NCBI GenBank assembly: GCA_903936865.1
Contig: CAIZXK010000738.1
Span: 1 to 36,991 of the forward strand
Length of the DNA: 36,991 nucleotides
Direction: 5' to 3'
Source: an uncultured Bacteroidales bacterium
GTDB taxonomy: Bacteria; Bacteroidota; Bacteroidia; Bacteroidales; JACABE01
A program made the translations under genes and the position numbers. The stretch's first letter is position 1, and every line of letters starts with the position of its first letter. The notes below the pieces were generated by a model. It saw only the letters and a program-made list of their open reading frames with translations, was not told the DNA's origin and ran no database searches. This document shows positions 10,532 to 20,698 of this stretch, piece by piece.

Positions 10532-12520
10532 TTATATGTTGAACCAATTTGTTGATACTTTATCGATAAACCAGAAAAAACTATTATAAACCAAAAAGAA
10601 CGTAAGAATCAAAATTACTGGAATCTTAGCCTTATCAGATAATTTGAAAAGAGTTGTATTCATTCCAAAAATGGCTATTAATGAGATGATTGGGAAATTA
10701 TACCTCCCTTGCAGCGCAACCCCAAAAGCCCGCATTTGTGAATAGCTCGAATAATTGACATAAAAGACAATCAATACATAGCTGCTTATTAAAAACAGCA
10801 TAATAATCAAATTTTGTTCACTAATAATTTTCTTAAAATGATAAATAGAAATAAAAAAAGAAAGTACCAATAAAATAAGATAAAATTTAAGTTCAGAAAC
10901 TCCTCTAGGAAAACTCAAATGCCCGACCACGCTAAAGATTGTTTCCATTGTTCTTGTAAAATACATTGGTACATATTCTGTAAGTGGCATTAACTCCCGG
11001 GTATGAGCAGTAGAAAGTAATTCTGAATTCCGCATATAAATACCATATCCGTGAAGTGCTTTTTCTTTACCGATTACCAATTCAGCACCAGGCCTTATAT
11101 TATTGTATTTAAGAAAGTTTCCTCCGTACAAATAAATAGTTGCCCCCAAAAAGATGAAGAAAATAATACCAATTGTTATGTTTTTTGTTATTCGTATTTC
11201 TTTTAGAAGTTGCAATCTATGTAGAAATATTTTTTTTGTATAGAACAGTAGTACAGCCATTTCTAATAAAATTAAAGGAAGGTAGGTTACCTTTGTCAAC
11301 GCACCAACAGCCATTGAGGAGAATAATAAAAGGAGGTAAGTTAGGTTGGGATTACGGATAAAACGAAATAAAAAAATAAAAGAAGAAACAGCTAGAAGGT
11401 TGATCAGGTTATCATACGATACCATAGATGATAAAAAAACAAACATCAAAACATTAGATTGGGCTAATAGAATGCTAATCTGTATGAGCTTATTTGAAGT
11501 TATTTCTTTTGAAAGCAGAAATGTTAAATATAGACTGAAAAGGCTCAAAACTATATTTAATAAGCGCAAGTATTGATAATCAATTATTGAACTTGGTTTT
11601 AAAAGTAATAGCTTGCCCATTACCAAATAATATAAATGAGGTTCAGTTGTCAAGCTACCATATCGAATTGTTTCATCCGAATTTTCCAAATGAAAGACGT
11701 AAGGTTTAGAGTAAAAATTGCTTACTTCAATGTGGTATCTTTCATCTGGTGAAACGCCCTTTTTAATGTTCAAGGCAAAATATAGCATTTGGAATAGAAA
11801 CCATGAAAATATAATCACTTTCAATGCAATAAACAGGTTTTTTGAAATATTTACTGAAGTCGTTTGCTCAAATAATTGTGTTTTATAGTACAAAAATTGT
11901 CGGAATAACAGTATAAAAACCAAGGTCACCAAAAAAAATGCTGTAATCTGGAATATCGTTTTTTTAAAGTTTTCAATAAAGGAAGCAGGATTCATTTCTT
12001 TTATCCCAATTAATAGCAGATACGGATCAATTCCATTTGTAGAAATTTTCACGATACCCGCTTTAAATTCTACACTATCAATATCATGTAAAGGTTTGAT
12101 CATTTTATATAATTCAAGTCCAGCGTATTTTTTTGAGTGGAAAAAATCACCAATGCTAATAGATTTGATTTCAATAGCAGCAGGAGGATCGAACCGAATG
12201 TGAGTAATACTCTTTTGGAATAATGTAAAATGATAGTTTTTAAAGGACTCATTATCTTTTAAATATATTGTCGAACTGTTTTTTTTGTTATGTTCATTGT
12301 TCGTATTGAAAAACAATTGAAATGGACCACCAACAGGGGTTTTTATCTCAAAGGAAATACGCTCGTTAATTATTGTATTTGTCTCGGTAATCCATTTGCT
12401 CACAAAAAATGAGCAAACTAATATCAAGATAATCGCAAAAATTCTGTTTGCTTTGGATAATGATTTAGGAAACATATCTTTAAGTTTTTTTATTGATTTT
12501 AAACTATTTATATAAAACAA
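10532..12520 (-). CDS. Multi-TM DUF2142-like / GT-C-like glycosyltransferase with N-terminal periplasmic beta-type module
   Basis: KKGVSPDERYHIEVSNFYSKP after a TM helix, then about 10 hydrophobic helices; the acidic 'PDExxH' loop is typical of DUF2142/GT-C proteins. N-terminal soluble segment carries QLFF...RFDP. Confidence 0.65.
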   Translation of the reverse strand: MFYINSLKSIKKLKDMFPKSLSKANRIFAIILILVCSFFVSKWITETNTIINERISFEIKTPVGGPFQLFFNTNNEHNKKNSSTIYLKDNESFKNYHFTLFQKSITHIRFDPPAAIEIKSISIGDFFHSKKYAGLELYKMIKPLHDIDSVEFKAGIVKISTNGIDPYLLLIGIKEMNPASFIENFKKTIFQITAFFLVTLVFILLFRQFLYYKTQLFEQTTSVNISKNLFIALKVIIFSWFLFQMLYFALNIKKGVSPDERYHIEVSNFYSKPYVFHLENSDETIRYGSLTTEPHLYYLVMGKLLLLKPSSIIDYQYLRLLNIVLSLFSLYLTFLLSKEITSNKLIQISILLAQSNVLMFVFLSSMVSYDNLINLLAVSSFIFLFRFIRNPNLTYLLLLFSSMAVGALTKVTYLPLILLEMAVLLFYTKKIFLHRLQLLKEIRITKNITIGIIFFIFLGATIYLYGGNFLKYNNIRPGAELVIGKEKALHGYGIYMRNSELLSTAHTRELMPLTEYVPMYFTRTMETIFSVVGHLSFPRGVSELKFYLILLVLSFFISIYHFKKIISEQNLIIMLFLISSYVLIVFYVNYSSYSQMRAFGVALQGRYNFPIISLIAIFGMNTTLFKLSDKAKIPVILILTFFLVYNSFFWFIDKVSTNWFNI

Positions 12521-12599
12521 GATATTGGTTGATTTGAATTATTATGGGTATTCAAAATTTTAGCAAAACAGTTCAAATTGAAATCTTGAGTATTTAAAT

Positions 12600-15452
12600 T
12601 TATTCAAATTTACTTTTAGAGAAATTAATCTCCAGAATTGAGAGGCGTGGTGGGAAAGCTAGGCTAAAGTTACCTGATGATAGTGAAAGATTAGGATTGT
12701 AAGCAGGATCTTGTTTCAGAGCAGTTCCCCATCTTTCATGCATAAAAGTCTTTTCATTGATAAACCTTTGAGATTTTGTTTCTATATTGCCTTTATTTCT
12801 GGATACTGATTCGTGATGATGCAATTCAGCGAATGGATTCCAAATATTTCTATAGCCAGCTTTTTTCAATTTAAGGCAAAAATCAACATCATTGTATGCA
12901 ACTGACAAGTTTACTTCGTCCAAACCACCCACTTCGATGTATTTTTTTTTAGATACGAGCAAGCAAGCTCCAGTAACTGCTGACATTTCCTGTAAAAGAA
13001 CTGCACGACCAAAGTATCCTAAAGATTCTGACGGACAATATTGATGCGCATGGATTGCCGTTACATCAGATCCAAGAATAACTCCTGCATGTTGAATTTT
13101 TCCGTTTGGATAATATAATTTTGCTCCTACAGCTCCTATGTCCGCTTGCATGGCAATTGCTACCATTTCACTTAGCCAGTTTTGGCTAATAATTTCGGTA
13201 TCGTTATTTAATAAACAAACAAATTCACCTTTAGCAGCAGATACGGCGCTGTTATTTAAAGCGGAATAATTGAATGGCTGTTCATCTCTCAAAATAGCAA
13301 TCCTATTGTCTTGTTTTAGTTCGTCAAAAAACTGAATTAAATCCTTTTCATCAGATCCATTGTCAATAATAAGAATATCAAAAGCTGTATAAGTAGTTTT
13401 ATTTAGTATACTCATTATACAAGTTCGTAATAGCTTAGCCTGATTTTTAGTTGGTATTATAATTGTTACGTGCGGCATTGTATCAGGCAAATTGTAATGT
13501 ACCCTATACATCCCAGGTCGGATTATGTCTACATTAACTTTTGATTGAGTTCTGTTGAAAAAATCATTAACTGCATTAATAGCCGAATTGATTGCATAAC
13601 TTTTATGATCCATCGAAACAGAAGTGCTATTATCATTTAAACGCCAATGATATAAGACTTTAGGTATATGAAAAATTTCGTTTGGAGTAATAAGTTCTAT
13701 AAAACGCAATGCAAGATCATAATCCTGAGAGCCTTCAAAACCTTTTCTAAAACCACCTATTTTTCTCATCATGGCAGTTTTGTAAATGCCTAAATGGGAG
13801 ACCATATTTTGCGAATAAAATAACTCAGGATTCCAGTCGCACTTAAAATAAGGATTTTGCCGAATCCCATTTAAGTCAATTTTATCTTCATCGGAATAAA
13901 TAAGTTTAACATGGGGAATATTTACAATAGCTTTTGCTACCCAAAAAAAAGCGTGTACTGGCAAAAGATCATCATGATCGAGGAGTGCGACAAAATCTCC
14001 TGTTACCAATTCGAGTGCACTATTGGATGCTAACGAAATATGTCCGTTTATTGGTCGATAGATGACCTTAATTCTTGAATCATTTTGACGATAATATTCG
14101 AGAATTTTTTTTATTTCGCCATCTGTTGAGCAATCATCTGCTATACATAATTCCCAATATGGATAAATCTGGTTTTTTACCGAATTTATTGCTTCTTTTA
14201 ACCAATCAGGATTTGGATTGAAAACAGGCATCAGTATCGATATCAAAGATTTTGATTCAAAACAGGATATTTCTCTTTCCATTTCTTCAATATCTGCTGG
14301 CGACAATGTGTCATACTTTTTTATCCACAAATTATAATTATTCCCTTCTTCTGTACAAAGCCTGTTTTCTAATTCGCCAAATTCAATAAAATGTAACAAT
14401 GGATTATTATTTGACTTACCAACATCTTCATATTTAGTAGAATAAAAGTTTGTATCAAAATATACACTTGGATTTCGTCCCTCTTTCCAGCCTTCAAATA
14501 AATAGTGTTCTGCAGGATCAATTCCGGCAGATTTCACATCAGGATTCTCTTTCAAATAGTAATCTGCATCGAAATATTCACTATTTTTTATCAATTGTAG
14601 ATCTTCAATATTAATACATCTTGTGGAGCTATTATCATTGATGTTAAGAAATCTATTTCTTTCTGAATTTTTTTCAAAATAACTGCTTACCTTTTCTGTT
14701 GCATCAGGGATTGGTTTGCGACCTTCAGATTTTCCAGATAAAATAAAATGAACCAAAGGATTTAATCTTGTTTCTTTTACATCAGGATTTTTTTCAAGAT
14801 AATACCTGGAATCGAAATATTCAGAAGGATTTCTTCCTTCAAATCCTCCATGAATCAAGTAATGTGTTAAAGGTTCGATATTTGATTTTAAAATATCAGG
14901 GTTATTGGTTACATAAAAAGATTCATCAAAAAAACCGTTTTCGTATATTAATAATTTATAATTGGTTAGAATTTTGTTTTGATTAAATTGTTGAGGGTTT
15001 ATATTTCTTTCTTCTTTGATTCCAAAATGGATATAGTGAATTAATGGATTGATTCCAGATGCTTTTACATCAGGGTTTTCTTCCATATAAAATGCACTGT
15101 CGAAATTTTCTGATGGTTTTCTTCCTTCAAAACCTCCATAAACCAGGTAATGCCATATAGGTTCGCAGTTTAATTTTTCTATATCGGGATTATTATGTAA
15201 ATAATATGATTTATCAAATAAACCACTTTCATTAATTAAATTCATATCGGCTTTTATCAGGTCATTTGTATAGTTATTCGCTCCAACTAAAGTTCTTCCT
15301 TCTTTTTTTCCATATCGGATATAATGAGCTAAAGGATTGATTCCAGAAGCCTTCACATCAGGATATTGACACAAATATAAATCAGTATCAAAGTTTTTTG
15401 ATACTTTCATTTTAAATCTAACCCAAAAAATGAAGTGTTTTAATGCTAGCAT
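12600..15452 (-). CDS. Repeat-bearing dual GT2 glycosyltransferase (7 NPDV repeats plus two GT2 domains)
   Basis: N-terminal 'FDxxYYLxxNPDVxxxGxxPLxHYLxxGxxEGRxP' repeats, then ISILMPVFNPNPDWLKEAINSVKNQIYPYWELCIADDCSTDGE...LLDHDDLLP and HVTIIIPTKNQAKLLRTCIMSIL...LIIDNGSDE...LLNNDTEII. Confidence 0.92.
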   Translation of the reverse strand: MLALKHFIFWVRFKMKVSKNFDTDLYLCQYPDVKASGINPLAHYIRYGKKEGRTLVGANNYTNDLIKADMNLINESGLFDKSYYLHNNPDIEKLNCEPIWHYLVYGGFEGRKPSENFDSAFYMEENPDVKASGINPLIHYIHFGIKEERNINPQQFNQNKILTNYKLLIYENGFFDESFYVTNNPDILKSNIEPLTHYLIHGGFEGRNPSEYFDSRYYLEKNPDVKETRLNPLVHFILSGKSEGRKPIPDATEKVSSYFEKNSERNRFLNINDNSSTRCINIEDLQLIKNSEYFDADYYLKENPDVKSAGIDPAEHYLFEGWKEGRNPSVYFDTNFYSTKYEDVGKSNNNPLLHFIEFGELENRLCTEEGNNYNLWIKKYDTLSPADIEEMEREISCFESKSLISILMPVFNPNPDWLKEAINSVKNQIYPYWELCIADDCSTDGEIKKILEYYRQNDSRIKVIYRPINGHISLASNSALELVTGDFVALLDHDDLLPVHAFFWVAKAIVNIPHVKLIYSDEDKIDLNGIRQNPYFKCDWNPELFYSQNMVSHLGIYKTAMMRKIGGFRKGFEGSQDYDLALRFIELITPNEIFHIPKVLYHWRLNDNSTSVSMDHKSYAINSAINAVNDFFNRTQSKVNVDIIRPGMYRVHYNLPDTMPHVTIIIPTKNQAKLLRTCIMSILNKTTYTAFDILIIDNGSDEKDLIQFFDELKQDNRIAILRDEQPFNYSALNNSAVSAAKGEFVCLLNNDTEIISQNWLSEMVAIAMQADIGAVGAKLYYPNGKIQHAGVILGSDVTAIHAHQYCPSESLGYFGRAVLLQEMSAVTGACLLVSKKKYIEVGGLDEVNLSVAYNDVDFCLKLKKAGYRNIWNPFAELHHHESVSRNKGNIETKSQRFINEKTFMHERWGTALKQDPAYNPNLSLSSGNFSLAFPPRLSILEINFSKSKFE
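14358..15395 (-). repeat. Seven NPDV-type protein repeats (about 36 aa each, one single plus three doublets)
   Basis: Translated copies: NFDTDLYLCQYPDVKASGINPLAHYIRYGKKEGRTL; LFDKSYYLHNNPDIEKLNCEPIWHYLVYGGFEGRKPS; NFDSAFYMEENPDVKASGINPLIHYIHFGIKEERNI; FFDESFYVTNNPDILKSNIEPLTHYLIHGGFEGRNPS; YFDSRYYLEKNPDVKETRLNPLVHFILSGKSEGRKPI; YFDADYYLKENPDVKSAGIDPAEHYLFEGWKEGRNPS; YFDTNFYSTKYEDVGKSNNNPLLHFIEFGELENRL. Confidence 0.93.
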
Positions 15453-15603
15453 GATTTTTTTTCTAAAAAATTTGTTTTGTCAAAATGGCAGCTTTCACTA
15501 ATATGCGGCAGTTGTTTAGTAGGTAATTTAAATTTTCATTCATATAAAATGAAATCCATCATTTAACAGTTCAACATTGGTAATATGTTGATTGAATACC
15601 ATT

Positions 15604-16821
15604 TCAAATTGTGTTTTTTTTGTTGTCTAGGATATTTTTTGATTTCCCTTTTGTTTTTTTATACAAGGGGATAAAATGATCAACAGGTGCAATAAGGTAT
15701 CTTTCAACAACTTCAAAAAGTACAAAATCTGGTTTATATAATTGTACTAAAGATGCAATATCATTTGTTCCTGGTTTTATAAAATGGCAGTATTTTATCT
15801 CGCCAAATGTATTGTTTAAATAAATTGATAATGAATTTGAAAATGAATCCCCAATTACTAAAATCTTTCCATGCTTATGTTTATTTCTAATAAGGTTATG
15901 ATTTAGCATTTCAAACGCCCTATTTGGATTTATATCTACCCATTTATTATTCGACATTAGTTTAAGTTTATGCTTGGATAATTTGTCCTTTATTGAAACT
16001 TCAACGTCATTATAAAGGGATTCCCCCTTTATTGTTAAAGATAAATCTGTTTTTCTTTGCGACAACCTGGAGGTGAAATTTGTTTCATCGAGAATAATTG
16101 ATGATGATTGGAAAGAGGGATTGAAATACGATAAAATTTCCCAATATGCTAAATATGCACCAAATAGATTCCAATGTGAATCAGTTTTATAATACAACGG
16201 CAATTTATGATTTTTTTTCTTCTCAATCAAAGCTTTTTTTAAATCAATAATCTGAAGGAAGGTGTTGCTGCTCATTATCTGGTCATAAGGAGTATTTCCT
16301 TTTTTCGAAAGATAAGATGGTAAATATTCTGGATAAATAGAATGTTTGTCAGGTGCAATTGCAATATAGAATGGAATATTTAGATTTTTTAAATAATCCT
16401 GTATATCTCCGAAATATTTATAAAAGGAATGAATCTGCTTTGCATCCATTTGCTTTAGTCCTCTGTATTGATTAATTGTTTTTTGATACTTGTTGCCTAA
16501 AAATATCCAACCATCTTTACCAATTATAACATCTTCAGCATCCATTGGAAGACCAAGACGATTTTTTAATTTCGCATTTAATTTCAATAAATCTTCACGA
16601 AAAGCTAAATGATCCCCGAAAAAAGACTCTGATTCTGAAAAATATTTTTTTATGCTTTTACTTTTCCAATCCCAATTTGGCAAACGTGTTATTGTCCTTT
16701 TTTCTTGATTTATAAAACTCTCTTTAGAGGATGTTCTCAATCCCAGTATACTTGCTAATGGAAAGGTTAATAAAACAATACAAAAAGTAAAAAAATAGGC
16801 GTATTTTATTGTTTTAACCAT
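15604..16821 (-). CDS. AlgX/AlgJ-like SGNH-fold (DHHW-type) O-acetylation protein
   Basis: FFGDHLAFREDLLKLNAKLKNRLGLPMDAEDVIIGKDGWIFLGN; TDSHWNLFGAYLAYWEIL; ILVIGDSFSNSLSIYL. Conserved AlgJ/AlgX SGNH motifs; lies 3 bp from an MBOAT gene. Confidence 0.85.
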   Translation of the reverse strand: MVKTIKYAYFFTFCIVLLTFPLASILGLRTSSKESFINQEKRTITRLPNWDWKSKSIKKYFSESESFFGDHLAFREDLLKLNAKLKNRLGLPMDAEDVIIGKDGWIFLGNKYQKTINQYRGLKQMDAKQIHSFYKYFGDIQDYLKNLNIPFYIAIAPDKHSIYPEYLPSYLSKKGNTPYDQIMSSNTFLQIIDLKKALIEKKKNHKLPLYYKTDSHWNLFGAYLAYWEILSYFNPSFQSSSIILDETNFTSRLSQRKTDLSLTIKGESLYNDVEVSIKDKLSKHKLKLMSNNKWVDINPNRAFEMLNHNLIRNKHKHGKILVIGDSFSNSLSIYLNNTFGEIKYCHFIKPGTNDIASLVQLYKPDFVLFEVVERYLIAPVDHFIPLYKKTKGKSKNILDNKKNTI

Positions 16822-16824
16822 GTT

Positions 16825-18294
16825 TTAAAATCTAAAATAAATAAACGGATTAAATGAGCCGGAAGTTAAATACATGATACTTAGTAGCAATAATGTAAAT
16901 AAAGCTGAAAAATATGTAATTTCGGATAAATACAATAACCCAGGGCGCAATAATTTTGAAATAGTTAGGAATTTTGGGATTAAAGGAGTTGAAAATAATA
17001 TACCCAAAGCAAATGCAATTAAAACATTAGGTTGCAAAAACTCGCTTATATGTAAAACATCAGATGTTCTATAAAAAAACATGCTTTTCAAATATTCTAT
17101 AGAGCCGGACAATGTCTCAGCCCTAAAAAAAACCCATGAAATTGACACAAAAAACAAGACATAAAAGTGACGAAATAGTTTTGGTAAATTATGTAACCAT
17201 TTTTCTACTCCAATTCTTTCCATCGAGAGAAAAAATCCATGAAACAGCCCCCAGATCAAGAAATTCCAACTGGCGCCATGCCATAATCCACAGAGAGAAA
17301 AAACGATGAACAGGTTTAAGTATGTTTTTATACCTGATCCCTTACTTCCGCCAAGAGGTATGTATAAATAATCACGAAACCAGGTTGAAAGCGAAATATG
17401 CCAACGACGCCAAAATTCTTTAATTGAGGTGGATATATAAGGATAATTAAAGTTTTCGGAAAATTCGAAACCAAACATTTTGCCTAGCCCAATAGCCATA
17501 CATGAGTATCCTGAAAAATCGAAATATATTTGCAGGCTGTAGGCAAGTATTCCTATCCAGGCTATAATTGTTGGTAATTCATTACTATTAATTAAAAAAA
17601 TCTGGTCTGCTATTTTGCCCAATGTATTGGCAATTAATACTTTTTTTGCTAATCCAATAATAAATCTTTGTATCCCTTCTACAAACTGGTCAAATTTTAT
17701 AGTATGATTATTTAGCTGCTTGTCAATTTCAGAATATCGAACTATAGGGCCGGCAACCAATTGAGGGAACATAGTAACAAAAGTAGCAAACTTTATAAAA
17801 TTCCTGTTTGCGGCAACATGCCCTCTATAAACATCAATTGTATAGCTCATAGATTGGAAGGTGTAAAAACTGATTCCAAGTGGAAGGCTGATTTTAATCA
17901 GACCATCAAGCTTCAAATGGCTCAAATGCAATAAATCAAGGACTTGTATTATATTGTCGGTAAAAAAGTTGAAATATTTAAAAAAGCCTAGTAAGGAAAG
18001 GTTGGAAATAATAGAAACCGTTAACCAAAATTTCTGTAAATTGCTTCTATGTCCATTTGGAATAAGCTGAACTATAGGTTTTTGATTCAAGCCACCTGCG
18101 ATTAATAATCCTGAAAAATAATCAACCACTATTGTAGTGAGCATTATCCAAATGAGATAGTTTTCTCCAAAAAAGTAAAAGAAAAGACTGCTTAGGAGCA
18201 AAAATGGAAACCTAAGGCTTTTTCTTAACGAATGAAATACTACCAATACAATTGGAAGAAAAAAGAATATGAATACTATTGAACTAAAAATCAT
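16825..18294 (-). CDS. MBOAT family O-acyltransferase (AlgI-like), copy 1
   Basis: PLGISFYTFQSMSYTIDVYRG; FATFVTMFPQLVAGPIVRY; DFSGYSCMAIGLGKMFGFEFSENFNYPYIS; FWRRWHISLSTWFRDYLYIPLGGSKGS; GLWHGASWNFLIWGLFHG. Confidence 0.95.
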   Translation of the reverse strand: MIFSSIVFIFFFLPIVLVVFHSLRKSLRFPFLLLSSLFFYFFGENYLIWIMLTTIVVDYFSGLLIAGGLNQKPIVQLIPNGHRSNLQKFWLTVSIISNLSLLGFFKYFNFFTDNIIQVLDLLHLSHLKLDGLIKISLPLGISFYTFQSMSYTIDVYRGHVAANRNFIKFATFVTMFPQLVAGPIVRYSEIDKQLNNHTIKFDQFVEGIQRFIIGLAKKVLIANTLGKIADQIFLINSNELPTIIAWIGILAYSLQIYFDFSGYSCMAIGLGKMFGFEFSENFNYPYISTSIKEFWRRWHISLSTWFRDYLYIPLGGSKGSGIKTYLNLFIVFSLCGLWHGASWNFLIWGLFHGFFLSMERIGVEKWLHNLPKLFRHFYVLFFVSISWVFFRAETLSGSIEYLKSMFFYRTSDVLHISEFLQPNVLIAFALGILFSTPLIPKFLTISKLLRPGLLYLSEITYFSALFTLLLLSIMYLTSGSFNPFIYFRF

Positions 18295-18416
18295 GTAAAT
18301 TATATTTTATTTCCAACTACAAAATTATTTCAATTTTTTTAAGATAATATATAGTCCCGAATGGTATCTTGTTTTAATTAAACTATTTTTTTTATTTAGA
18401 GTGCAGAAAAATAGGA

Positions 18417-20690
18417 CTATTGAACCAAAATAACTATCTCTTTCTCCGTTTCATAATATGATAGTTTGTCAAATGCCAATATTTTCAATTTCAGTTTATG
18501 TTCGCCTTTACCAATCAGTGCAGTTGGGATTTCAATCCTCCAACCAGAGTTATTGTATGCGCTGTTGTTATAAAAGTCTGCTACATCTGGCCTTTCTGTT
18601 CCAAATGTTGATTTATAATCTTTTCCATCTATTACAACAATTACATCTGATGCCGATTTCTGCGCTGGTTGATCAATGGCCCATCCAGAAATTTTGACTT
18701 TATTTTCTGAAATTGAAATGGGTTCTTTTGTTTCTCTTATTAAATTTTCATTTATTATATCAATAGAGTATTCCGTTTTCAAAAGCGATTTATTTAGCCC
18801 TTTGAAAAAGTCAAACACTTGTAACTTTATTTTTTTGAATTTGATTTTTTGCATTTCAGAAAAATATCCGGTTCTCGAACTATTTAAAAATCTGAAATAT
18901 AACTCGTGTTCGCCTAAAGTTAAATTGGAAATAGGTATTGAAATTCCCCAACCAGCATATTTAAAATCTGGATTATCGAAATGATCAGCAAGGTCGGTGC
19001 GCTCATATATAAACTGCGATAGATATGCTTTTCCATCTAGAGAAACAATAACTCCACCAATTGGCTTTTGCTTAGATTCATCTATAGCCCAGCCTTTTAT
19101 GGTTAATGATTTTTCATCTGAAACCTCTATAAATTCGTTTGATTTTATTTCATTAATTATATCAATAGAAAATTTTGTATGTGTTGAATCGGTTTTCAGT
19201 TCTGCTATCTTTATTGGTTTGTATCTTTGTAAGTGATCAATCTTAAAAATTGGTCCAGTTATTGAAAACTTGGTTTTATCCTCTGATAAAACAACCAATT
19301 TAACAACTTGCAGACCATCTTTTATAAAGCATGCGGGTATCATTATTTGCCAATCCACTTTTGTAGTCTTGGTTATTGGCTTCTCTCCAATACCAGGTTC
19401 TCTACAATTGGTTTTAAATAATTTATTGCCAATTTGGATGTAAATAGCAGATTTTTCACCTAAATTAGCTGATGGGCTTACACTTCCCTTTATTTTAACC
19501 CATGGAGTTGTAATCAGCATAGGTTGCTTTATAGAATTGGTATTTAATTCATTTACCGATTGTAATGAATATATTGGACTTCCCGGTAATTTTTGCAGTT
19601 TTTTTAAATCAATAGGTAATTGGTAACTATGCTCTATTGATGTAGCATCTAAAAATTCTTCATACCATTGTTTATGTAATTTAATAATATCATTCACATT
19701 TTCTTTTCTTACTAATTGGCCAAAATCATTAGGGATTACCTTATAAGGAATATTGAATATTTTGGCAATTATAAGATTTCCAACTTTTTCACGAAAATGC
19801 GATGATTCGTAGAAATTCAAATTGTTGATGGCTACTGAATTCAGACCACTAAAATCATAATAATCTGTAACTTTAGAAAGTAATTTCAGGGCTTCAAGGT
19901 AATCATCCAAGTCTAAATTTAAATAAGTTGTTGATTGTGTTGGGTTTGTATAGAAAATAAGATTGATATGGTTGGTTTTTGCAATTTGAACTATTTTTTC
20001 GATTTGTTTGATGTTTTTGCCTATTTCAGGATTGGGGGTATAAAAGGAGTGAGGAATAAATAAATTCACATTTGAAAGGTGTTGTAACGGTAAAGCTTCA
20101 ATAATTGAGTCATGTTTTTTGTTTGTGATTATTCCATTTTCCAAAAGAGTTGATCTGTCAATAGTGCTCTTCATTAAAGCTAATTTCACAAATTCCAAAT
20201 CAGGTATGTTTAAGAGATAAGCTTTGTAGAATAGAATCTTTTCAATTAGTGATACCGGGTATTTTTTTCTAAGTAAATCACTTTCTGCAATATCTGGATT
20301 TTCCAGCAGTGATGAATAATCAATTCCAATAAGCAGGTTCTTAATTTTTACTCCGTTTTGCAATAATTCCTGAATATCTTCATAATGTTGAGAAGGCATA
20401 CCTCCTGAATAGGTCATGTTAAAATATCTATTATTTGGAATATTTTCTGGTGTAATAGAATTTGCCCTTGAAGATCCAAAAATAAACGAATCAAATTTAT
20501 CGGGGTTCTCTTTCAAAAACTTCATTTTCATGTAACGTTTATTCGGTTCCATTGGAATGTTTTTAAACGCTTTAAAAAATATCCCGTAAGGATCAACCAC
20601 CGTATTAAAGAATAAAATTGGTGTGCAAACCAAAAGAAAAGCAATTAATACTATTAAAAGGCTTTTATAAAATTTTGAAAACTCGCCCAT
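18417..20690 (-). CDS. Membrane-anchored SGNH-like protein with C-terminal tandem beta-type (GWAxD) modules; candidate O-acyl transfer partner
   Basis: N-terminal TM; FIFGSSRANSITPENI (GxS-like block) and NFYESSHFREKVGNLI (distal His block); C-terminal modules with GWAID...VxIDGKxY...ERxDxADxxxNxxxxxxGWxIxIP...GEHxLxxK. Confidence 0.7.
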   Translation of the reverse strand: MGEFSKFYKSLLIVLIAFLLVCTPILFFNTVVDPYGIFFKAFKNIPMEPNKRYMKMKFLKENPDKFDSFIFGSSRANSITPENIPNNRYFNMTYSGGMPSQHYEDIQELLQNGVKIKNLLIGIDYSSLLENPDIAESDLLRKKYPVSLIEKILFYKAYLLNIPDLEFVKLALMKSTIDRSTLLENGIITNKKHDSIIEALPLQHLSNVNLFIPHSFYTPNPEIGKNIKQIEKIVQIAKTNHINLIFYTNPTQSTTYLNLDLDDYLEALKLLSKVTDYYDFSGLNSVAINNLNFYESSHFREKVGNLIIAKIFNIPYKVIPNDFGQLVRKENVNDIIKLHKQWYEEFLDATSIEHSYQLPIDLKKLQKLPGSPIYSLQSVNELNTNSIKQPMLITTPWVKIKGSVSPSANLGEKSAIYIQIGNKLFKTNCREPGIGEKPITKTTKVDWQIMIPACFIKDGLQVVKLVVLSEDKTKFSITGPIFKIDHLQRYKPIKIAELKTDSTHTKFSIDIINEIKSNEFIEVSDEKSLTIKGWAIDESKQKPIGGVIVSLDGKAYLSQFIYERTDLADHFDNPDFKYAGWGISIPISNLTLGEHELYFRFLNSSRTGYFSEMQKIKFKKIKLQVFDFFKGLNKSLLKTEYSIDIINENLIRETKEPISISENKVKISGWAIDQPAQKSASDVIVVIDGKDYKSTFGTERPDVADFYNNSAYNNSGWRIEIPTALIGKGEHKLKLKILAFDKLSYYETEKEIVILVQ
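18420..19176 (-). repeat. Two tandem GWAID/ERPDVADF protein modules at the C-terminus of the 757-aa protein
   Basis: FSIDIINEIKSNEFIEVSDEKSLTIKGWAIDESKQKPIGGVIVSLDGKAYLSQFIYERTDLADHFDNPDFKYAGWGISIPISNLTLGEHELYFRFL versus YSIDIINENLIRETKEPISISENKVKISGWAIDQPAQKSASDVIVVIDGKDYKSTFGTERPDVADFYNNSAYNNSGWRIEIPTALIGKGEHKLKLKIL. Boundaries approximate. Confidence 0.9.
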
Positions 20691-20698
20691 GGTAGTAA

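Noticed and set aside
14358-15395. Repeated DNA considered as a CRISPR array or satellite
   Set aside because: The repetition is at protein level within one open frame; DNA copies diverge and there are no constant repeats with unique spacers.
15571-15591. Inverted repeat tcaacat-tggtaat-atgttga in the gap between the 950-aa and AlgX-like genes, considered as a terminator
   Set aside because: Only a 7-bp AT-rich stem with no U-tract placed correctly for the minus strand; expected by chance at this base composition.
18458-19236. Three consecutive plus-strand ORFs
   Set aside because: Antisense to the C-terminal modules of the 757-aa protein; no domain motifs.
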